NCBI RefSeq assembly: GCF_016907535.1
Contig: NZ_JAFBCF010000001.1
Coordinates: 372,001 to 436,000, forward strand
Direction of reading: 5' to 3'
Length of the DNA stretch: 64,000 bases
Origin: Microlunatus panaciterrae
GTDB lineage: Bacteria > Actinomycetota > Actinomycetes > Propionibacteriales > Propionibacteriaceae
The notes under the pieces were generated by a model. The model saw only the letters and a list, made by a program, of their open reading frames with translations, ran no database searches and was not told the DNA's origin. A program made the position numbers and the translations under genes. Below, one piece after another: positions 9,152 to 18,690 of this stretch. Every line of letters starts with the position of its first letter. The stretch's first letter is position 1.

Positions 9152-9513
9152 TTCCACGCGCTCTGAGCCGGTCGAAGAGCACAACGCGCTTGGAAGTTGA
9201 GAAGAGCGCCACGCGCTCTGAGCCTGTCGAAGAGCACCACGCGCTGTGACGAGCGCCCTTCGACAAGCTCAGGGCACGGCGGACAAGCTCAGGGCACGGC
9301 TGACAAGCTCAGGGCACGGCCGACAAGCTCAGGGCACGGCCGACAAGCTCAGGGCACGGCCGACAAGCTCAGGGCACGGTCTTCGGTTACGCGCTCTGAG
9401 CCTGTCGAAGAGCTCCCTTCGACAGGCTCAGGGCACGGCCGACACGCTCACGGCACGGTGCGACAGGCTCAGGGCCCGATCAGCGCTACGTGGCAGGGTG
9501 AGAGGGTTGGGGC
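9152..9513. repeat. Intergenic repeat tract: 20-bp tandem repeat plus dispersed GAGCCTGTCGAAG-type elements
   Basis: This non-coding tract between DUF6104 and an MDR dehydrogenase is built from one repeat family. From 9261 to 9380 there are six nearly identical 20-bp units (CGACAAGCTCAGGGCACGGC). Degenerate units follow at 9420-9476. Copies in the opposite orientation (CTCTGAGCCTGTCGAAGAGC and variants) lie at 9160-9240 and 9393-9415, making the tract partly palindromic. The same family recurs at 27954-27976 and 43362-43445. All six frames stay open in places, but the translated peptides are simple repeats and I do not call genes here. Confidence 0.85.
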
Positions 9514-10557
9514 ATGCGGGCCGTCGTCTTCAGTGCTGTCCATGGGCCCCTCGAGTTGGTGGAGGTGGATGACCCTCAGTGCCCGCCGACCGGAGCGGTG
9601 ATCCGGGTTCGGGCCACCGGGGTGTGCCGTTCCGACTGGCACGCCTGGCGGGGCCACGACCCGGTGTCGCTGCCGCACACGCCGGGGCACGAGCTGGCCG
9701 GAGTGGTCCACCAGGTCGGGCCCGAGGTGCGCCGATGGTCGGTCGGCGACCGGGTCACCGTCCCCTTCGTCTGCGGCTGCGGCTGCTGTGAGTGGTGCCG
9801 GAGCGGCGAGAGCCAGGTGTGCCCGCAGCAGACGCAACCCGGCTTCACCCATCCTGGATCGTTCGCAGAGCTTGTGGTGATCCATCACGCCGACCACAAC
9901 CTGGTCGGTCTCCCGGCCCAGATCGACTTCGTGGCCGCAGCCAGCCTGGGCTGCCGGTTCGCCACCGCGTTCCGCGCGCTGACCGTGCACGGCGAGCTGA
10001 CGTCCGGCCAGTGGCTCGCGGTGTACGGCTGCGGCGGTGTCGGGTTGTCGGCAGTGATGATCGCCGAGGCCCTCGGAGCGCGGGTGGTGGCTGTCGACGT
10101 CGACACACGGGCTCTCGACCGCGCCCGCGAGCTGGGTGCCGACGCCGTGCTCGACGCATCGGCACTGGACGGCCCTGAACAGGTGGCCGAGCGGGTCCGC
10201 GACCTCACCTCCGGCGGTGCCCACGTCTCGATGGACGCACTCGGATCGGAGCAGACCGCTGTCGGCTCGGTGCTGTCGCTGCGCCGTCGGGGCCGCCATC
10301 TCCAGGTGGGGCTGCTGCTCGGGCAGGGCGCGCGACCGCCACTGCCGATGGACCGGGTAGTGGCCCTCGAACTGTCGGTGCACGGCTCGCACGGGATGGC
10401 TGCGCGGGAGTACCCGGCACTGCTGGATCTGATCACCAGCGGCCGGCTGAACCCGAGACGCCTGGTCGGTCGGACGGTCGGGCTGGACCGGGCCGGGGCC
10501 GAGCTGGCCGCGTTCGACCAGGGTTCACCCGGCGGTCTCACCGTTGTGGTGATCTAG
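9514..10557 (+). CDS. Zinc-dependent alcohol dehydrogenase, MDR family
   Basis: A 347-residue medium-chain dehydrogenase/reductase. The catalytic zinc site starts with GVCRSDWH and continues with GHE in HTPGHELAG. The structural zinc lobe is the cysteine cluster CGCGCCEWCRSGESQVC. The Rossmann motif is YGCGGVGLSAVMIA, followed by an acidic residue in VAVDVD that suggests NAD+ over NADP+. It oxidises an alcohol or aldehyde; the substrate cannot be read from sequence. It stands alone after the repeat tract and converges with the next MDR gene, stops 7 bases apart. Confidence 0.8.
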   Translation: MRAVVFSAVHGPLELVEVDDPQCPPTGAVIRVRATGVCRSDWHAWRGHDPVSLPHTPGHELAGVVHQVGPEVRRWSVGDRVTVPFVCGCGCCEWCRSGESQVCPQQTQPGFTHPGSFAELVVIHHADHNLVGLPAQIDFVAAASLGCRFATAFRALTVHGELTSGQWLAVYGCGGVGLSAVMIAEALGARVVAVDVDTRALDRARELGADAVLDASALDGPEQVAERVRDLTSGGAHVSMDALGSEQTAVGSVLSLRRRGRHLQVGLLLGQGARPPLPMDRVVALELSVHGSHGMAAREYPALLDLITSGRLNPRRLVGRTVGLDRAGAELAAFDQGSPGGLTVVVI

Positions 10558-10564
10558 CGACCGG

Positions 10565-11536
10565 TCAGGGACGCAGCACGATCTTGCCGAACATGGCGCC
10601 GCTGATCATCGCCGCCACACCAGCACCGGCCTCGGTCAACGGGATCGTCCGGTCGATGACCGGTCGCAGACCCGTAGTCACCAGCATCCTGGTCAGCGAC
10701 ACCAGCTCGTCTCGGGTGCCCATGGTGGAGCCGATCACGCGCAGCGGTTTGAAGAAGATCTTGGTCAGCTCGGCCCGGCTCGGGTTGTCACCTGACGTCG
10801 TGCCGCTGATCACGAGTGTCCCGCCGGGCCGTAGCGCGTTAACCGAGTGTGACCAGGTCGCCGCCCCGACCGTCTCCATCACGGCGTCCACCCGTTCGGG
10901 CAGCCGTTCGCCGGAGCCGAAGGCCGCATGCGCCCCGAGATTCAGGGCCCGCTCCCCCCTCGCCGGGTCGCGTGAGGTGACCCAGACCCGCAGCCCGGCC
11001 CGCCGGGCCAGGCAGGTCAGCGCCGTCGAGACCCCGCCACCGGCACCTTGGATCAGCACCGTATCGCCGGGCCGGAGTCCGGACTGGGTGAACAGCATCC
11101 GATAGGCCGTCAGCCACGCCGTGGGCAGGCAGGCCGCTTCCTCAAACGTCAGCTCCGGCGGTTTGGGCACCAGGTTGGCGGCGGGCACCCGGACCTGCTC
11201 GGCCAGCGTGCCTGGGTAGCGTTCGGACAACAGTGATCGTCCCGGGTCGTAGGTCGAGTCTGCTCCGGTGAAGCCTGGGTCGTTGACCACGGCATGCACG
11301 ATCACCTCCGCGCCGTCGGCGGTGACCCCGGACGCGTCGCAGCCCAGGACCATCGGCAACCGATCCGCGGGCAGCCCGACCCCGCGCAGCGACCACACAT
11401 CATGCTGGTTCAGCGCCGCCGCCCTGACCTGGACCGTGACCCAGCCAGGTGGTGTGTCCGGCTGGCCCACATCGCCGATCTCCAGCGCCGCCAGAGGATC
11501 GTCGGCATCGGCGCGGGCAGCATAGGCAGCGAGCAT
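10565..11536 (-). CDS. Zinc-binding-type MDR dehydrogenase / quinone oxidoreductase-like
   Basis: A 323-residue MDR protein beginning MLAAYAARADADDPLAALEIG. It lacks the structural zinc cysteine lobe and the usual catalytic cysteine, resembling the quinone oxidoreductase/zeta-crystallin branch (AAALNQHDVWSLRGVG, GCDASGVT, GDTVLIQGAGGGVSTAL, ERVDAVMETVG). It probably binds NADPH. The open frame continues upstream through galK antisense, but homology begins at the ATG at 11536. That start is 21 bases from the galK start and is preceded by TATATT at exactly -13 to -8, suggesting a leaderless message. Confidence 0.75.
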   Translation of the reverse strand: MLAAYAARADADDPLAALEIGDVGQPDTPPGWVTVQVRAAALNQHDVWSLRGVGLPADRLPMVLGCDASGVTADGAEVIVHAVVNDPGFTGADSTYDPGRSLLSERYPGTLAEQVRVPAANLVPKPPELTFEEAACLPTAWLTAYRMLFTQSGLRPGDTVLIQGAGGGVSTALTCLARRAGLRVWVTSRDPARGERALNLGAHAAFGSGERLPERVDAVMETVGAATWSHSVNALRPGGTLVISGTTSGDNPSRAELTKIFFKPLRVIGSTMGTRDELVSLTRMLVTTGLRPVIDRTIPLTEAGAGVAAMISGAMFGKIVLRP

Positions 11537-11557
11537 GCGAGTCAATATACTTCCGCG
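11537..11557. promoter_or_regulatory. Bidirectional promoter core, probably giving two leaderless transcripts
   Basis: Only 21 bases separate the divergent start codons of the MDR gene (11536, minus) and galK (11558, plus). The centre reads AATATACT. On the plus strand it gives TATACT (11546-11551), six bases before the galK ATG. On the minus strand it gives TATATT (11549-11544), seven bases before the MDR ATG. Neither gene has a Shine-Dalgarno sequence. Overlapping -10 boxes placing transcription starts at or next to the ATGs are the simplest reading. Confidence 0.55.
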
Positions 11558-12742
<1,185 letters not shown>

Positions 12743-12892
12743 GTCTTTCGACGGATCCGGGCCGGCTTCGCGACAACTGCGTATCAATCCACTTTGCAGC
12801 CAGGATATGAGGGTAATCCGGGCCGAAAAGTGCCAGTATTCAGGTGACGGTTGCGCTCTGGCCCCGGAGCTTCGGGCCGCTGAGGAGGAACA

Positions 12893-13780
12893 GTGAAGGT
12901 GCGTGTCAAGGCCGGCCTGGCCCTGGTGTCTGTCTGCGCTCTCGCGCTGAGTGCCTGCGGATCCAACTCCCTCGGTGGCAGCGGCAACTCAGCTGCGCCG
13001 TCAACCAAGGTCAGCGTCAATGCCGACCTGGCTGCGAAGCTGCCGGCGAAGATCAAGTCCGCAGGCGAGATCGTGGTCGGCACCGACGCCACCTACGCCC
13101 CGAACGAGTTCCTCGACACCGACGGAAAGACGGTCATCGGCATGGATGTCGACCTGTTCGACGCGGTTGCCGCCAAGTTCGGCGTCAAGGTGGAGTGGCA
13201 GCCCTCCAAGTTCGACCCCATCATTGTCGGCGTTGAGGGTGGAAAGTTCGACATGGGCGTCTCCTCGTTCACCATCAACGACAAGCGCAAGCAGCAGGTG
13301 AACATGGTCAGCTACTTTTCGGCCGGCACCGAATGGGCGACTCAAGCCGGGAATCCCAAGAAGGTCGATCCCAACAACGCCTGTGGACTGAAGGTGGCGG
13401 TCCAGAGCAAGACGGTTCAGGAGGAGGAGGACCTTCCGGTCCGACAGGCCAAGTGCGGCAAGAACAAGATCAACATCTTGCCGTTCTCCGGTCAAGACCA
13501 AGCCACCTCCGCAGTCGTCAGCGGTCGCGCCGACGCCATGCTGGCTGACTCGCCTGTCGTGTCGTATGCGGTGAAGCAGTCCGGCGGCAAGCTGGAGGCC
13601 GTCGGCGAGATCTACGACGCGGCACCGTATGGCTACGTGATCAAGAAGGACCAGACGGAGTTCGCCAACGCCATTGTCGAGGCGCTCAAGGAGCTTGACG
13701 CCGAGGGCAGTTACAAAGCTGCCCTGAGCAAGTGGGGCCTCGAGAACGGAGCCATCTCGGACTTCGCCGTCAACCCGTAA
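12893..13780 (+). CDS. Polar amino-acid ABC transporter substrate-binding lipoprotein (SBP family 3)
   Basis: A 295-residue binding protein with a lipoprotein signal ending LALSACGS. The family-3 features are clear: [57 protein letters not shown] and a late [14 protein letters not shown] at 12893 follows the strong GAGGAGG at 12883-12889. First gene of a three-gene importer operon; the permease starts nine bases after its stop. Ligand unknown (a polar amino acid or opine). Confidence 0.88.
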   Translation: MKVRVKAGLALVSVCALALSACGSNSLGGSGNSAAPSTKVSVNADLAAKLPAKIKSAGEIVVGTDATYAPNEFLDTDGKTVIGMDVDLFDAVAAKFGVKVEWQPSKFDPIIVGVEGGKFDMGVSSFTINDKRKQQVNMVSYFSAGTEWATQAGNPKKVDPNNACGLKVAVQSKTVQEEEDLPVRQAKCGKNKINILPFSGQDQATSAVVSGRADAMLADSPVVSYAVKQSGGKLEAVGEIYDAAPYGYVIKKDQTEFANAIVEALKELDAEGSYKAALSKWGLENGAISDFAVNP

Positions 13781-13789
13781 GAGGTCGTC

Positions 13790-14770
13790 GTGACAGAGAA
13801 AGTCGAAGCAGAGCAGGCGTTGCAGCAGGAGGAACGTCCGGGCCGCATCGATGCGGTGCCGGTCAGGCACTACGGCCGCTGGCTGGCGGTCGCGGTGATC
13901 ACCGTCCTGCTGCTGATGCTGCTAAATATGTTGATCTTCAACCCGGTGTTCAACTGGCCCTTCGTTCTCGAGGTGATGAACCAGGCACCGGTCATCGACG
14001 GTCTGCTGAAGGGCACCCTGCTGGTGACTCTGCTGACCATGGTGCTGGGTGTGGTCGGCGGGGTCATCCTGGCCGTGATGCGGCTATCAGAGAACCCGGT
14101 GCTGCGCTCGGTTTCGTGGGCGTACACCTGGTTCTTCCGATCCGTACCGAGGATCGTGCTGCTCACCATCATGGGCGCCGCCATGGGCCTGATCTTCCCC
14201 CAGGGGATCGCGCTCGGGGTGCCGTTCGACTGGAAGCTGATCGACTGGCTCGGCCTTTCCGGCGACTGGCGATTCCTGACCCTGGACGCCAACACCTTGT
14301 TCAGTGGCTTCATGGGTGCCGTGCTGGGGCTGGGAGCGTCCGAGGCTGCCTACATGGCGGAGATTGCCCGGGCTGGCATCCTCAGCGTCGACGTGGGCCA
14401 GCAGGAGGCCGCCCAGGCGGTGGGGATGAGTCGACGGCAGTCCATGATCCGCATCGTGCTTCCGCAGGCCATGCGGGTGATCGTGCCGCCCACCGGCAAC
14501 GAGACGATAGCGATGATGAAGGACACCTCGCTGTTGATCGCCCTGCCGCTCACCGCCGAGCTGTTCTACCAGGTGAGTGCGATCGGCAGCCGCACCTACC
14601 AGATCGTCCCGTCGTACCTGGCGGCTGTCGTGTACTACCTGGTGATCACCAGCATCCTGATGGTCGGCCAGTCCTACCTGGAAAGACGGTTCGGCCGCGG
14701 CTTCGGGACCACCGTCAAGTCGGACAAGGCGAAGGCGGAGATCGGCCTGCAGGCTGGTCTGGCGAAATGA
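13790..14770 (+). CDS. Amino-acid ABC transporter permease (HisM/GlnP type)
   Basis: A 326-residue permease with a charged N-terminal cytoplasmic stretch (~25 residues), about five membrane segments and the EAA-type loop [26 protein letters not shown]. The insertion between the first segments ([22 protein letters not shown]) makes it longer than the usual ~230 residues, as often seen in actinobacterial glutamate/polar-amino-acid permeases. The stop overlaps the ATPase start (ATGA, 14767-14770), so the two are translationally coupled. Confidence 0.88.
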   Translation: MTEKVEAEQALQQEERPGRIDAVPVRHYGRWLAVAVITVLLLMLLNMLIFNPVFNWPFVLEVMNQAPVIDGLLKGTLLVTLLTMVLGVVGGVILAVMRLSENPVLRSVSWAYTWFFRSVPRIVLLTIMGAAMGLIFPQGIALGVPFDWKLIDWLGLSGDWRFLTLDANTLFSGFMGAVLGLGASEAAYMAEIARAGILSVDVGQQEAAQAVGMSRRQSMIRIVLPQAMRVIVPPTGNETIAMMKDTSLLIALPLTAELFYQVSAIGSRTYQIVPSYLAAVVYYLVITSILMVGQSYLERRFGRGFGTTVKSDKAKAEIGLQAGLAK

Positions 14771-15615
14771 GCGAGCAGAGCACGACCTCCGGGCATCTGG
14801 TCCGCGCCGTCAACGTCAGCAAGTCCTTCGGCGAGAACGAGGTGCTGAAGGGTGTCGACATGACCGTCGATCGGCGCGAGGTGGTGTGCCTGCTGGGACC
14901 GAGCGGCTCCGGCAAGACCACCTTCCTTCGGCTGATCAACCAGATGGAGACCCTGACCGGTGGGCGGATCTGGGTCGGTGACGAGCTGATCGGCTTCGTC
15001 GAGCGCAACGGCCGGCTGCATGTGCGCAAGGACAAGGACATCGCCCGGCAGCGGTCGCGGATCGGCATGGTCTTCCAGCGGTTCAACCTCTTCCCGCACA
15101 TGACGGCGCTGGAAAACGTGATGGAGGCGCCGGTCCACGTCAAACGGATGCAGCGAGCCAAGGCCCGACAGGAGGCGCTCGAGCTGTTGGAGCAGGTTGG
15201 CCTGTCGGATCGGGCTCGCTACTACCCGGCACAGCTCTCCGGCGGACAGCAGCAGCGGGTCGCGATCGCCCGGGCCCTGGCCATGAGGCCCGAGCTGATG
15301 CTGTTTGACGAACCCACCTCGGCCTTGGACCCGGAGTTGGTCGGCGAGGTGCTCGGAGTCATGCGGTCCCTGGCCAAAGAGGGCACGACGATGATCGTGG
15401 TGACGCACGAGGTGGGGTTCGCCCGCGAGGTGGCGGACCGGGTCGTGTTCATGGACGGCGGCGTGGTCGTCGAGGAGGGCTCGCCGGACGAGGTGCTGCT
15501 CCGACCCAGGGAGGCGCGTACCAGGACTTTCCTCAGCCGGGTCAAGCAGGAGGCCGAGCTGGGAGCCCAGCACGACGTCGAGTTGGCCCGAACGCTGGAG
15601 GGCCTGGAGCGCTAG
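14767..15615 (+). CDS. Amino-acid ABC transporter ATP-binding protein (GlnQ type)
   Basis: A 282-residue ATPase with Walker A GPSGSGKT, signature [15 protein letters not shown], Walker [14 protein letters not shown] and switch histidine VVTHEVG. An insertion after Walker A ([20 protein letters not shown]) is common in this subfamily. The same frame is open far upstream of 14767, but that stretch is permease antiframe; the start is fixed by homology and the ATGA overlap. Its TAG stop shares the palindrome CTAG with the stop of the convergent membrane protein gene. Confidence 0.9.
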   Translation: MSEQSTTSGHLVRAVNVSKSFGENEVLKGVDMTVDRREVVCLLGPSGSGKTTFLRLINQMETLTGGRIWVGDELIGFVERNGRLHVRKDKDIARQRSRIGMVFQRFNLFPHMTALENVMEAPVHVKRMQRAKARQEALELLEQVGLSDRARYYPAQLSGGQQQRVAIARALAMRPELMLFDEPTSALDPELVGEVLGVMRSLAKEGTTMIVVTHEVGFAREVADRVVFMDGGVVVEEGSPDEVLLRPREARTRTFLSRVKQEAELGAQHDVELARTLEGLER

Positions 15616-16016
15616 TCCTGGTCGCGGCCTGCGCTGGAGTCCATCAGCACCTGGGTCGAGGACGGCAGGATGAGACAGACGAGCGCGGTCAGGGAGACCG
15701 ACGCCAGCAGCACCGACACCCACCAGGTGCCGCCGCCCAGGAAGTTCCAGGCGAGCGGTAGGTGCAGCAACTGGGTGGCCACGGCGGGTCCGCGACTCCA
15801 CCTGCGGGCCGATATCACTCCCCGGGCGACCAGCGCGAGGACCGTCCCGTAGCCCACCATCAGCAGTGTCGTTCCCAGACCGACCACGAGCCGCGACGCC
15901 CGGATGTGGCTGGCCTCCGCCACGCCGAAAGCGATCGCGGCGACGGCCTCGACGGCCATCAACACCGCGGCCAGCACCAGCGGACGGGTCCGGGATGTGG
16001 GGATCTGCGCTCTCAC
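15612..16016 (-). CDS. Hypothetical four-helix integral membrane protein
   Basis: A 134-residue protein with four predicted membrane helices and a short basic N-terminus ([12 protein letters not shown]). I do not recognise a named family; proteins of this size and shape are common hypotheticals beside whiB1/pdtaS-type regions. Its TAG stop overlaps the convergent ABC ATPase stop by four bases at CTAG. Hydrophobic periodicity and third-position GC bias support a real gene. Confidence 0.6.
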   Translation of the reverse strand: MRAQIPTSRTRPLVLAAVLMAVEAVAAIAFGVAEASHIRASRLVVGLGTTLLMVGYGTVLALVARGVISARRWSRGPAVATQLLHLPLAWNFLGGGTWWVSVLLASVSLTALVCLILPSSTQVLMDSSAGRDQD

Positions 16017-16209
16017 GCCTACACTGTAGGGGTCACGGTTGGCGGGCGAACCGGCACGGTTCGGTACTTTTGGGCCACCCTACGGTGCAGCACGGCCAGA
16101 ATGTGAGCCATCCAACGCGGATAACTCTTGTATTAGCCGCAAATAATTGAAAGTGTGGGTGCGATCCGAGTGCCTCAAGGTTGAGGGCCTCGTGGTCTTC
16201 CCCCGAGAT

Positions 16210-16237
16210 TTTGCGGGCCGCTGTTCGGGCCCGCAAA
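16210..16237 (+). promoter_or_regulatory. Hairpin in the whiB1 leader
   Basis: TTTGCGGGCC (16210-16219) pairs perfectly with GGCCCGCAAA (16228-16237) across an 8-base loop, ending eight bases before the AAGGAG ribosome site of whiB1. The 243-base gap upstream of whiB1 is unusually AT-rich around 16120-16160, where the promoter probably lies, so this hairpin would sit in the 5' untranslated region. It could stabilise the message or attenuate it. Confidence 0.45.
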
Positions 16238-16259
16238 GAATGATAAGGAGTGTAACGCC

Positions 16260-16511
16260 ATGGATTGGCGCCATGAGGCCGCCTGTCTGGAAGAGGACCC
16301 GGAGCTGTTCTTCCCCATTGGGAACACCGGGCCCGCTCTTCTCCAGATCGAAGAGGCTAAGCAGGTCTGCCGGCGATGCGACGTTCGCGACGCGTGCCTG
16401 CAGTGGGCGCTGGAGGCAGGACAGGATCATGGTGTGTGGGGGGGCCTGAGCGAGGACGAGCGACGTGCGCTGAAGCGCCGCGCTGCCCGGTCGAGGATCC
16501 GCACCGCCTGA
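16260..16511 (+). CDS. whiB1: WhiB1-type [4Fe-4S] transcriptional regulator
   Basis: An 83-residue Wbl protein closely matching mycobacterial WhiB1 (MDWRHEAACLEEDPELFFPIG). The iron-sulfur ligands are Cys9, Cys37, Cys40 and Cys46 (CRRCDVRDAC), followed by the GVWGG turn (~58-62) and a basic tail KRRAARSR that contacts DNA. WhiB1 binds the primary sigma factor and is nitric-oxide sensitive in mycobacteria. A good AAGGAG lies ten bases before ATG. Its position beside a PdtaS-type kinase matches the mycobacterial arrangement. Confidence 0.95.
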   Translation: MDWRHEAACLEEDPELFFPIGNTGPALLQIEEAKQVCRRCDVRDACLQWALEAGQDHGVWGGLSEDERRALKRRAARSRIRTA

Positions 16512-16529
16512 GCTGTTCTTTCAGCAGAG

Positions 16530-16561
16530 GAGAAGCGCCGGGGGTTGCTCCGGCGCTTCTC
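16530..16561. terminator. Bidirectional terminator hairpin between whiB1 and pdtaS
   Basis: GAGAAGCGCCGG (16530-16541) and CCGGCGCTTCTC (16550-16561) form a perfect 12-bp stem with an 8-base loop, between two convergent genes. No long T-run follows on either strand, which is common in high-GC actinobacteria. Confidence 0.75.
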
Positions 16562-16612
16562 GTACGTCGGGCCTTCTCTTACAGAGGGGGCCTGCGCGTA
16601 GGGCTGGGATCG

Positions 16613-18109
16613 TCATCGCTCCACGCGCAGGTCGCGGCCCCGGGAGCGTTGCAGCGGGATGTCCAGCACGGCCCTGGTGCCGGGTCCCGCTGGGTTGGGA
16701 CCCAGCTCGATCGTCCCTTCCAGTTCTGCGACCAGGGTGGACACGATGGAGAGGCCCAGGCTGCGGGTGCTGGGCCAGCTGAAGTCATCCGGCAACCCCT
16801 TGCCGTTGTCGACCACCTCCACCCGCAGCCGACCGTCGGCAACGGCGGGAAGCACCCGCAGCTCGCCCGAGGAGTTGGCGAGCCCGTGCTCGACGGCGTT
16901 CTGGCACAGCTCGGTGACGATCATCGACAGGCTGGTCGCGAGGTCGGCCGACACCAGACCAAAGCTGCCGACCCGGCAGGCGGACACCGCCCCACTGGCA
17001 GCCGACACGTCGCCGACCATCCGCAGCAGCTGGTCGGCCACCCGGTCGAACTCCACCACCTCGTCGAAGGTCTGGGACAGGGTCTCGTGCACGATCGCGA
17101 TCGAGGCGACCCGGGACATCGCGTCCTGCAGGGCCGTCTTGGCCTCCGGCGACTCGATCCGTCGGGCCTGCATCCGAAGCAGGGCCGCCACCGTCTGCAG
17201 GTTGTTCTTGACCCGGTGGTGGATCTCGCGGATGGTGGCGTCCTTGGTCACCAGCTCGCGTTCCCTGTTGCGCAGATCGGTGACGTCACGGCAGAGGACG
17301 ATGGCGCCGGTGCGCTTGCCCCGCCGGATCAGCGGGACGGTGCGGATCAGCAGGTGCGCGTCGCCGGAGACGGCCTCGGTGCGCCTTGCGGTCCGGCCGG
17401 ACAGGATGGACTGCAGCGAGTCGTCCACCGGGCCGTCAGGCGCGGGCACCAGCTCGGCAGTGAGCGTAGGCAGATGCTCGCCTTGCAGGTCGGCGGTCAG
17501 CCCCAGTCGCCGGTAGGCGCTGAGCGCGTTCGGGCTGGCGTACTCGACGTCGCCGTCGGCATCGATCCGGATGAACCCGTCGCCCACCCGGGGTCCCAGG
17601 GTGTAGCGCTCGGCATACTCCCCCGGCAGCGGAAAGGCGCCGGTGGCCACCATCTCGCTAAGCTCCCCGGCGGTCTCCAGGTAGGCCTGCTCCAGTGAGC
17701 TCGGCATCCGTACGCCGAGCTGGCTGGTGTGCCGCTCCACCACGGCGATCACCCGGTCCCCGTGCCGTACCGGAATGGCCGAGACGTTGACCGGGATTCC
17801 GGCCAGCAGCTTGCCGTCACTGGTCCGGGTGATCTCCCCGCTGACGAACGCGCCGGAGACGAGGTGCTCGGGCGAGTAGGCGATCAGGTCCCCGACGACA
17901 TCGTCGACCAGGGCCGTCGGTCCGGTGGTCGGTCGGATCTGTGCGGCCGCCCAGTACACATTCGGGTCGGTGTCCTGGACCCACAGCACCAGGTCAGAGA
18001 AGGACAGGTCCGCCAGCAGCTGCCACTCCGACACCACCAGCTTGAGCCACGACTGCTCCTCCTCCGACAGCATGCAGTGCTCGGCGACGATCTCGGACAT
18101 GGTGGGCAT
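16613..18109 (-). CDS. pdtaS: PdtaS-type sensor histidine kinase (GAF-PAS-HisKA_2-HATPase)
   Basis: A 498-residue soluble kinase. The N-terminal GAF-like domain (WQLLADLSFSDLVLWV onward, ~25-150) is followed by a PAS domain (~165-280), the HisKA_2 dimer helix with EIHHRVKNNLQTVAALL (His297/298) and a HATPase with ELCQNAVEHG (N box) and VVDNGKGLP (G1). There are no membrane segments. In mycobacteria PdtaS signals to the antiterminator-type regulator PdtaR, which is not encoded here. The start may instead be ATG 18100 (MSEIVAEH), where mycobacterial homologues begin. Confidence 0.88.
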   Translation of the reverse strand: MPTMSEIVAEHCMLSEEEQSWLKLVVSEWQLLADLSFSDLVLWVQDTDPNVYWAAAQIRPTTGPTALVDDVVGDLIAYSPEHLVSGAFVSGEITRTSDGKLLAGIPVNVSAIPVRHGDRVIAVVERHTSQLGVRMPSSLEQAYLETAGELSEMVATGAFPLPGEYAERYTLGPRVGDGFIRIDADGDVEYASPNALSAYRRLGLTADLQGEHLPTLTAELVPAPDGPVDDSLQSILSGRTARRTEAVSGDAHLLIRTVPLIRRGKRTGAIVLCRDVTDLRNRERELVTKDATIREIHHRVKNNLQTVAALLRMQARRIESPEAKTALQDAMSRVASIAIVHETLSQTFDEVVEFDRVADQLLRMVGDVSAASGAVSACRVGSFGLVSADLATSLSMIVTELCQNAVEHGLANSSGELRVLPAVADGRLRVEVVDNGKGLPDDFSWPSTRSLGLSIVSTLVAELEGTIELGPNPAGPGTRAVLDIPLQRSRGRDLRVER

Positions 18110-18174
18110 GCACCCAGCCTATTTGCCCGGCCCAGCGGGACCCGCCCGGGAGGACGCCGCTGGCCTGGGGGTCC

Positions 18175-18240
18175 GTTTCCCAAGTCGACTTGGGAAACTG
18201 TCACGAAGCCAGGGCAATCTCCCCCGCCCAGTGACAGTTT
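18175..18240. repeat. 24-bp perfect palindrome with a nested inverted repeat (copy 1)
   Basis: GTTTCCCAAGTC and its exact complement form an uninterrupted 24-bp palindrome at 18175-18198 (SalI site in the centre). From its right arm, AAACTGTCAC (18195-18204) is repeated inverted as GTGACAGTTT at 18231-18240. The element lies in the 275-base gap between the divergent pdtaS and DUF3311 genes. A second copy sharing the core is at 44356-44389. Confidence 0.8.
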
Positions 18241-18384
18241 TGTCAGCCATGTGCTGGCTCGGGTACGCACTGCGCGCGGGACACCTGCTGCGGGCACAGC
18301 CAGCATCGGGGCAGCGGCGCCGATGGTGCAGTAACGTGCCCTTGATCGGCCACGTCGGCGTGGCCCGAGTGCAAAGGCTGAGTC

Positions 18385-18690
18385 ATGGCTGATGACACGA
18401 GGCCGGACACTGATCCGCGCTGGAAACTCACTCCCACCAAGTACGCGGTCGCTGCGATCCTGCTTTTCGCCACCGTGGTTCCGCTGCTCGTCTCCACCTA
18501 CGACCGGGTGGAGCCGCGCCTGTTCGGGTTCCCCTTCTTCTACTGGTACCAGCTCATCTGGGTCTTCATCGCCGCGCTCTGCTGTGCCGCCGCCTTCTAT
18601 CTGCTCCAACGGGAGCGCCGAGCCTGGGAGCGAGACCATCCGCGGCCAGGCTCCTCCGACACGTCGACCGGCGAGCGAGGCTCGCGATGA
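18385..18690 (+). CDS. DUF3311 membrane protein, small subunit of an SSS-type transporter pair
   Basis: A 101-residue protein with two membrane helices (AVAAILLFATVVPLLVS and LIWVFIAALCCAAAFYLL) and the DUF3311 feature PRLFGFPFFYWYQL between them. DUF3311 proteins are encoded immediately before sodium:solute symporters of the MctP kind; here the stop overlaps the symporter start by four bases. Probably an accessory subunit of the permease. Confidence 0.82.
   Translation: MADDTRPDTDPRWKLTPTKYAVAAILLFATVVPLLVSTYDRVEPRLFGFPFFYWYQLIWVFIAALCCAAAFYLLQRERRAWERDHPRPGSSDTSTGERGSR

Noticed and set aside
7348-9240. A 630-codon open frame on the minus strand opposite kgd
   Set aside because: It is antisense to a highly conserved enzyme, has a GC-bias shadow composition rich in Arg/Leu/Gly/Val/His, no domain pattern and no ribosome site.
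9246-9601. Short proteins encoded by the 20-bp repeat tract
   Set aside because: The peptides are simple repeats in all frames (RQAQGTADKLRAR-like) created by the DNA repeat, not coding selection.
13732-14766. A long N-terminal extension of the amino-acid ABC ATPase
   Set aside because: The stretch is an alternative frame of the permease gene; ATPase homology and the ATGA overlap fix the start at 14767.
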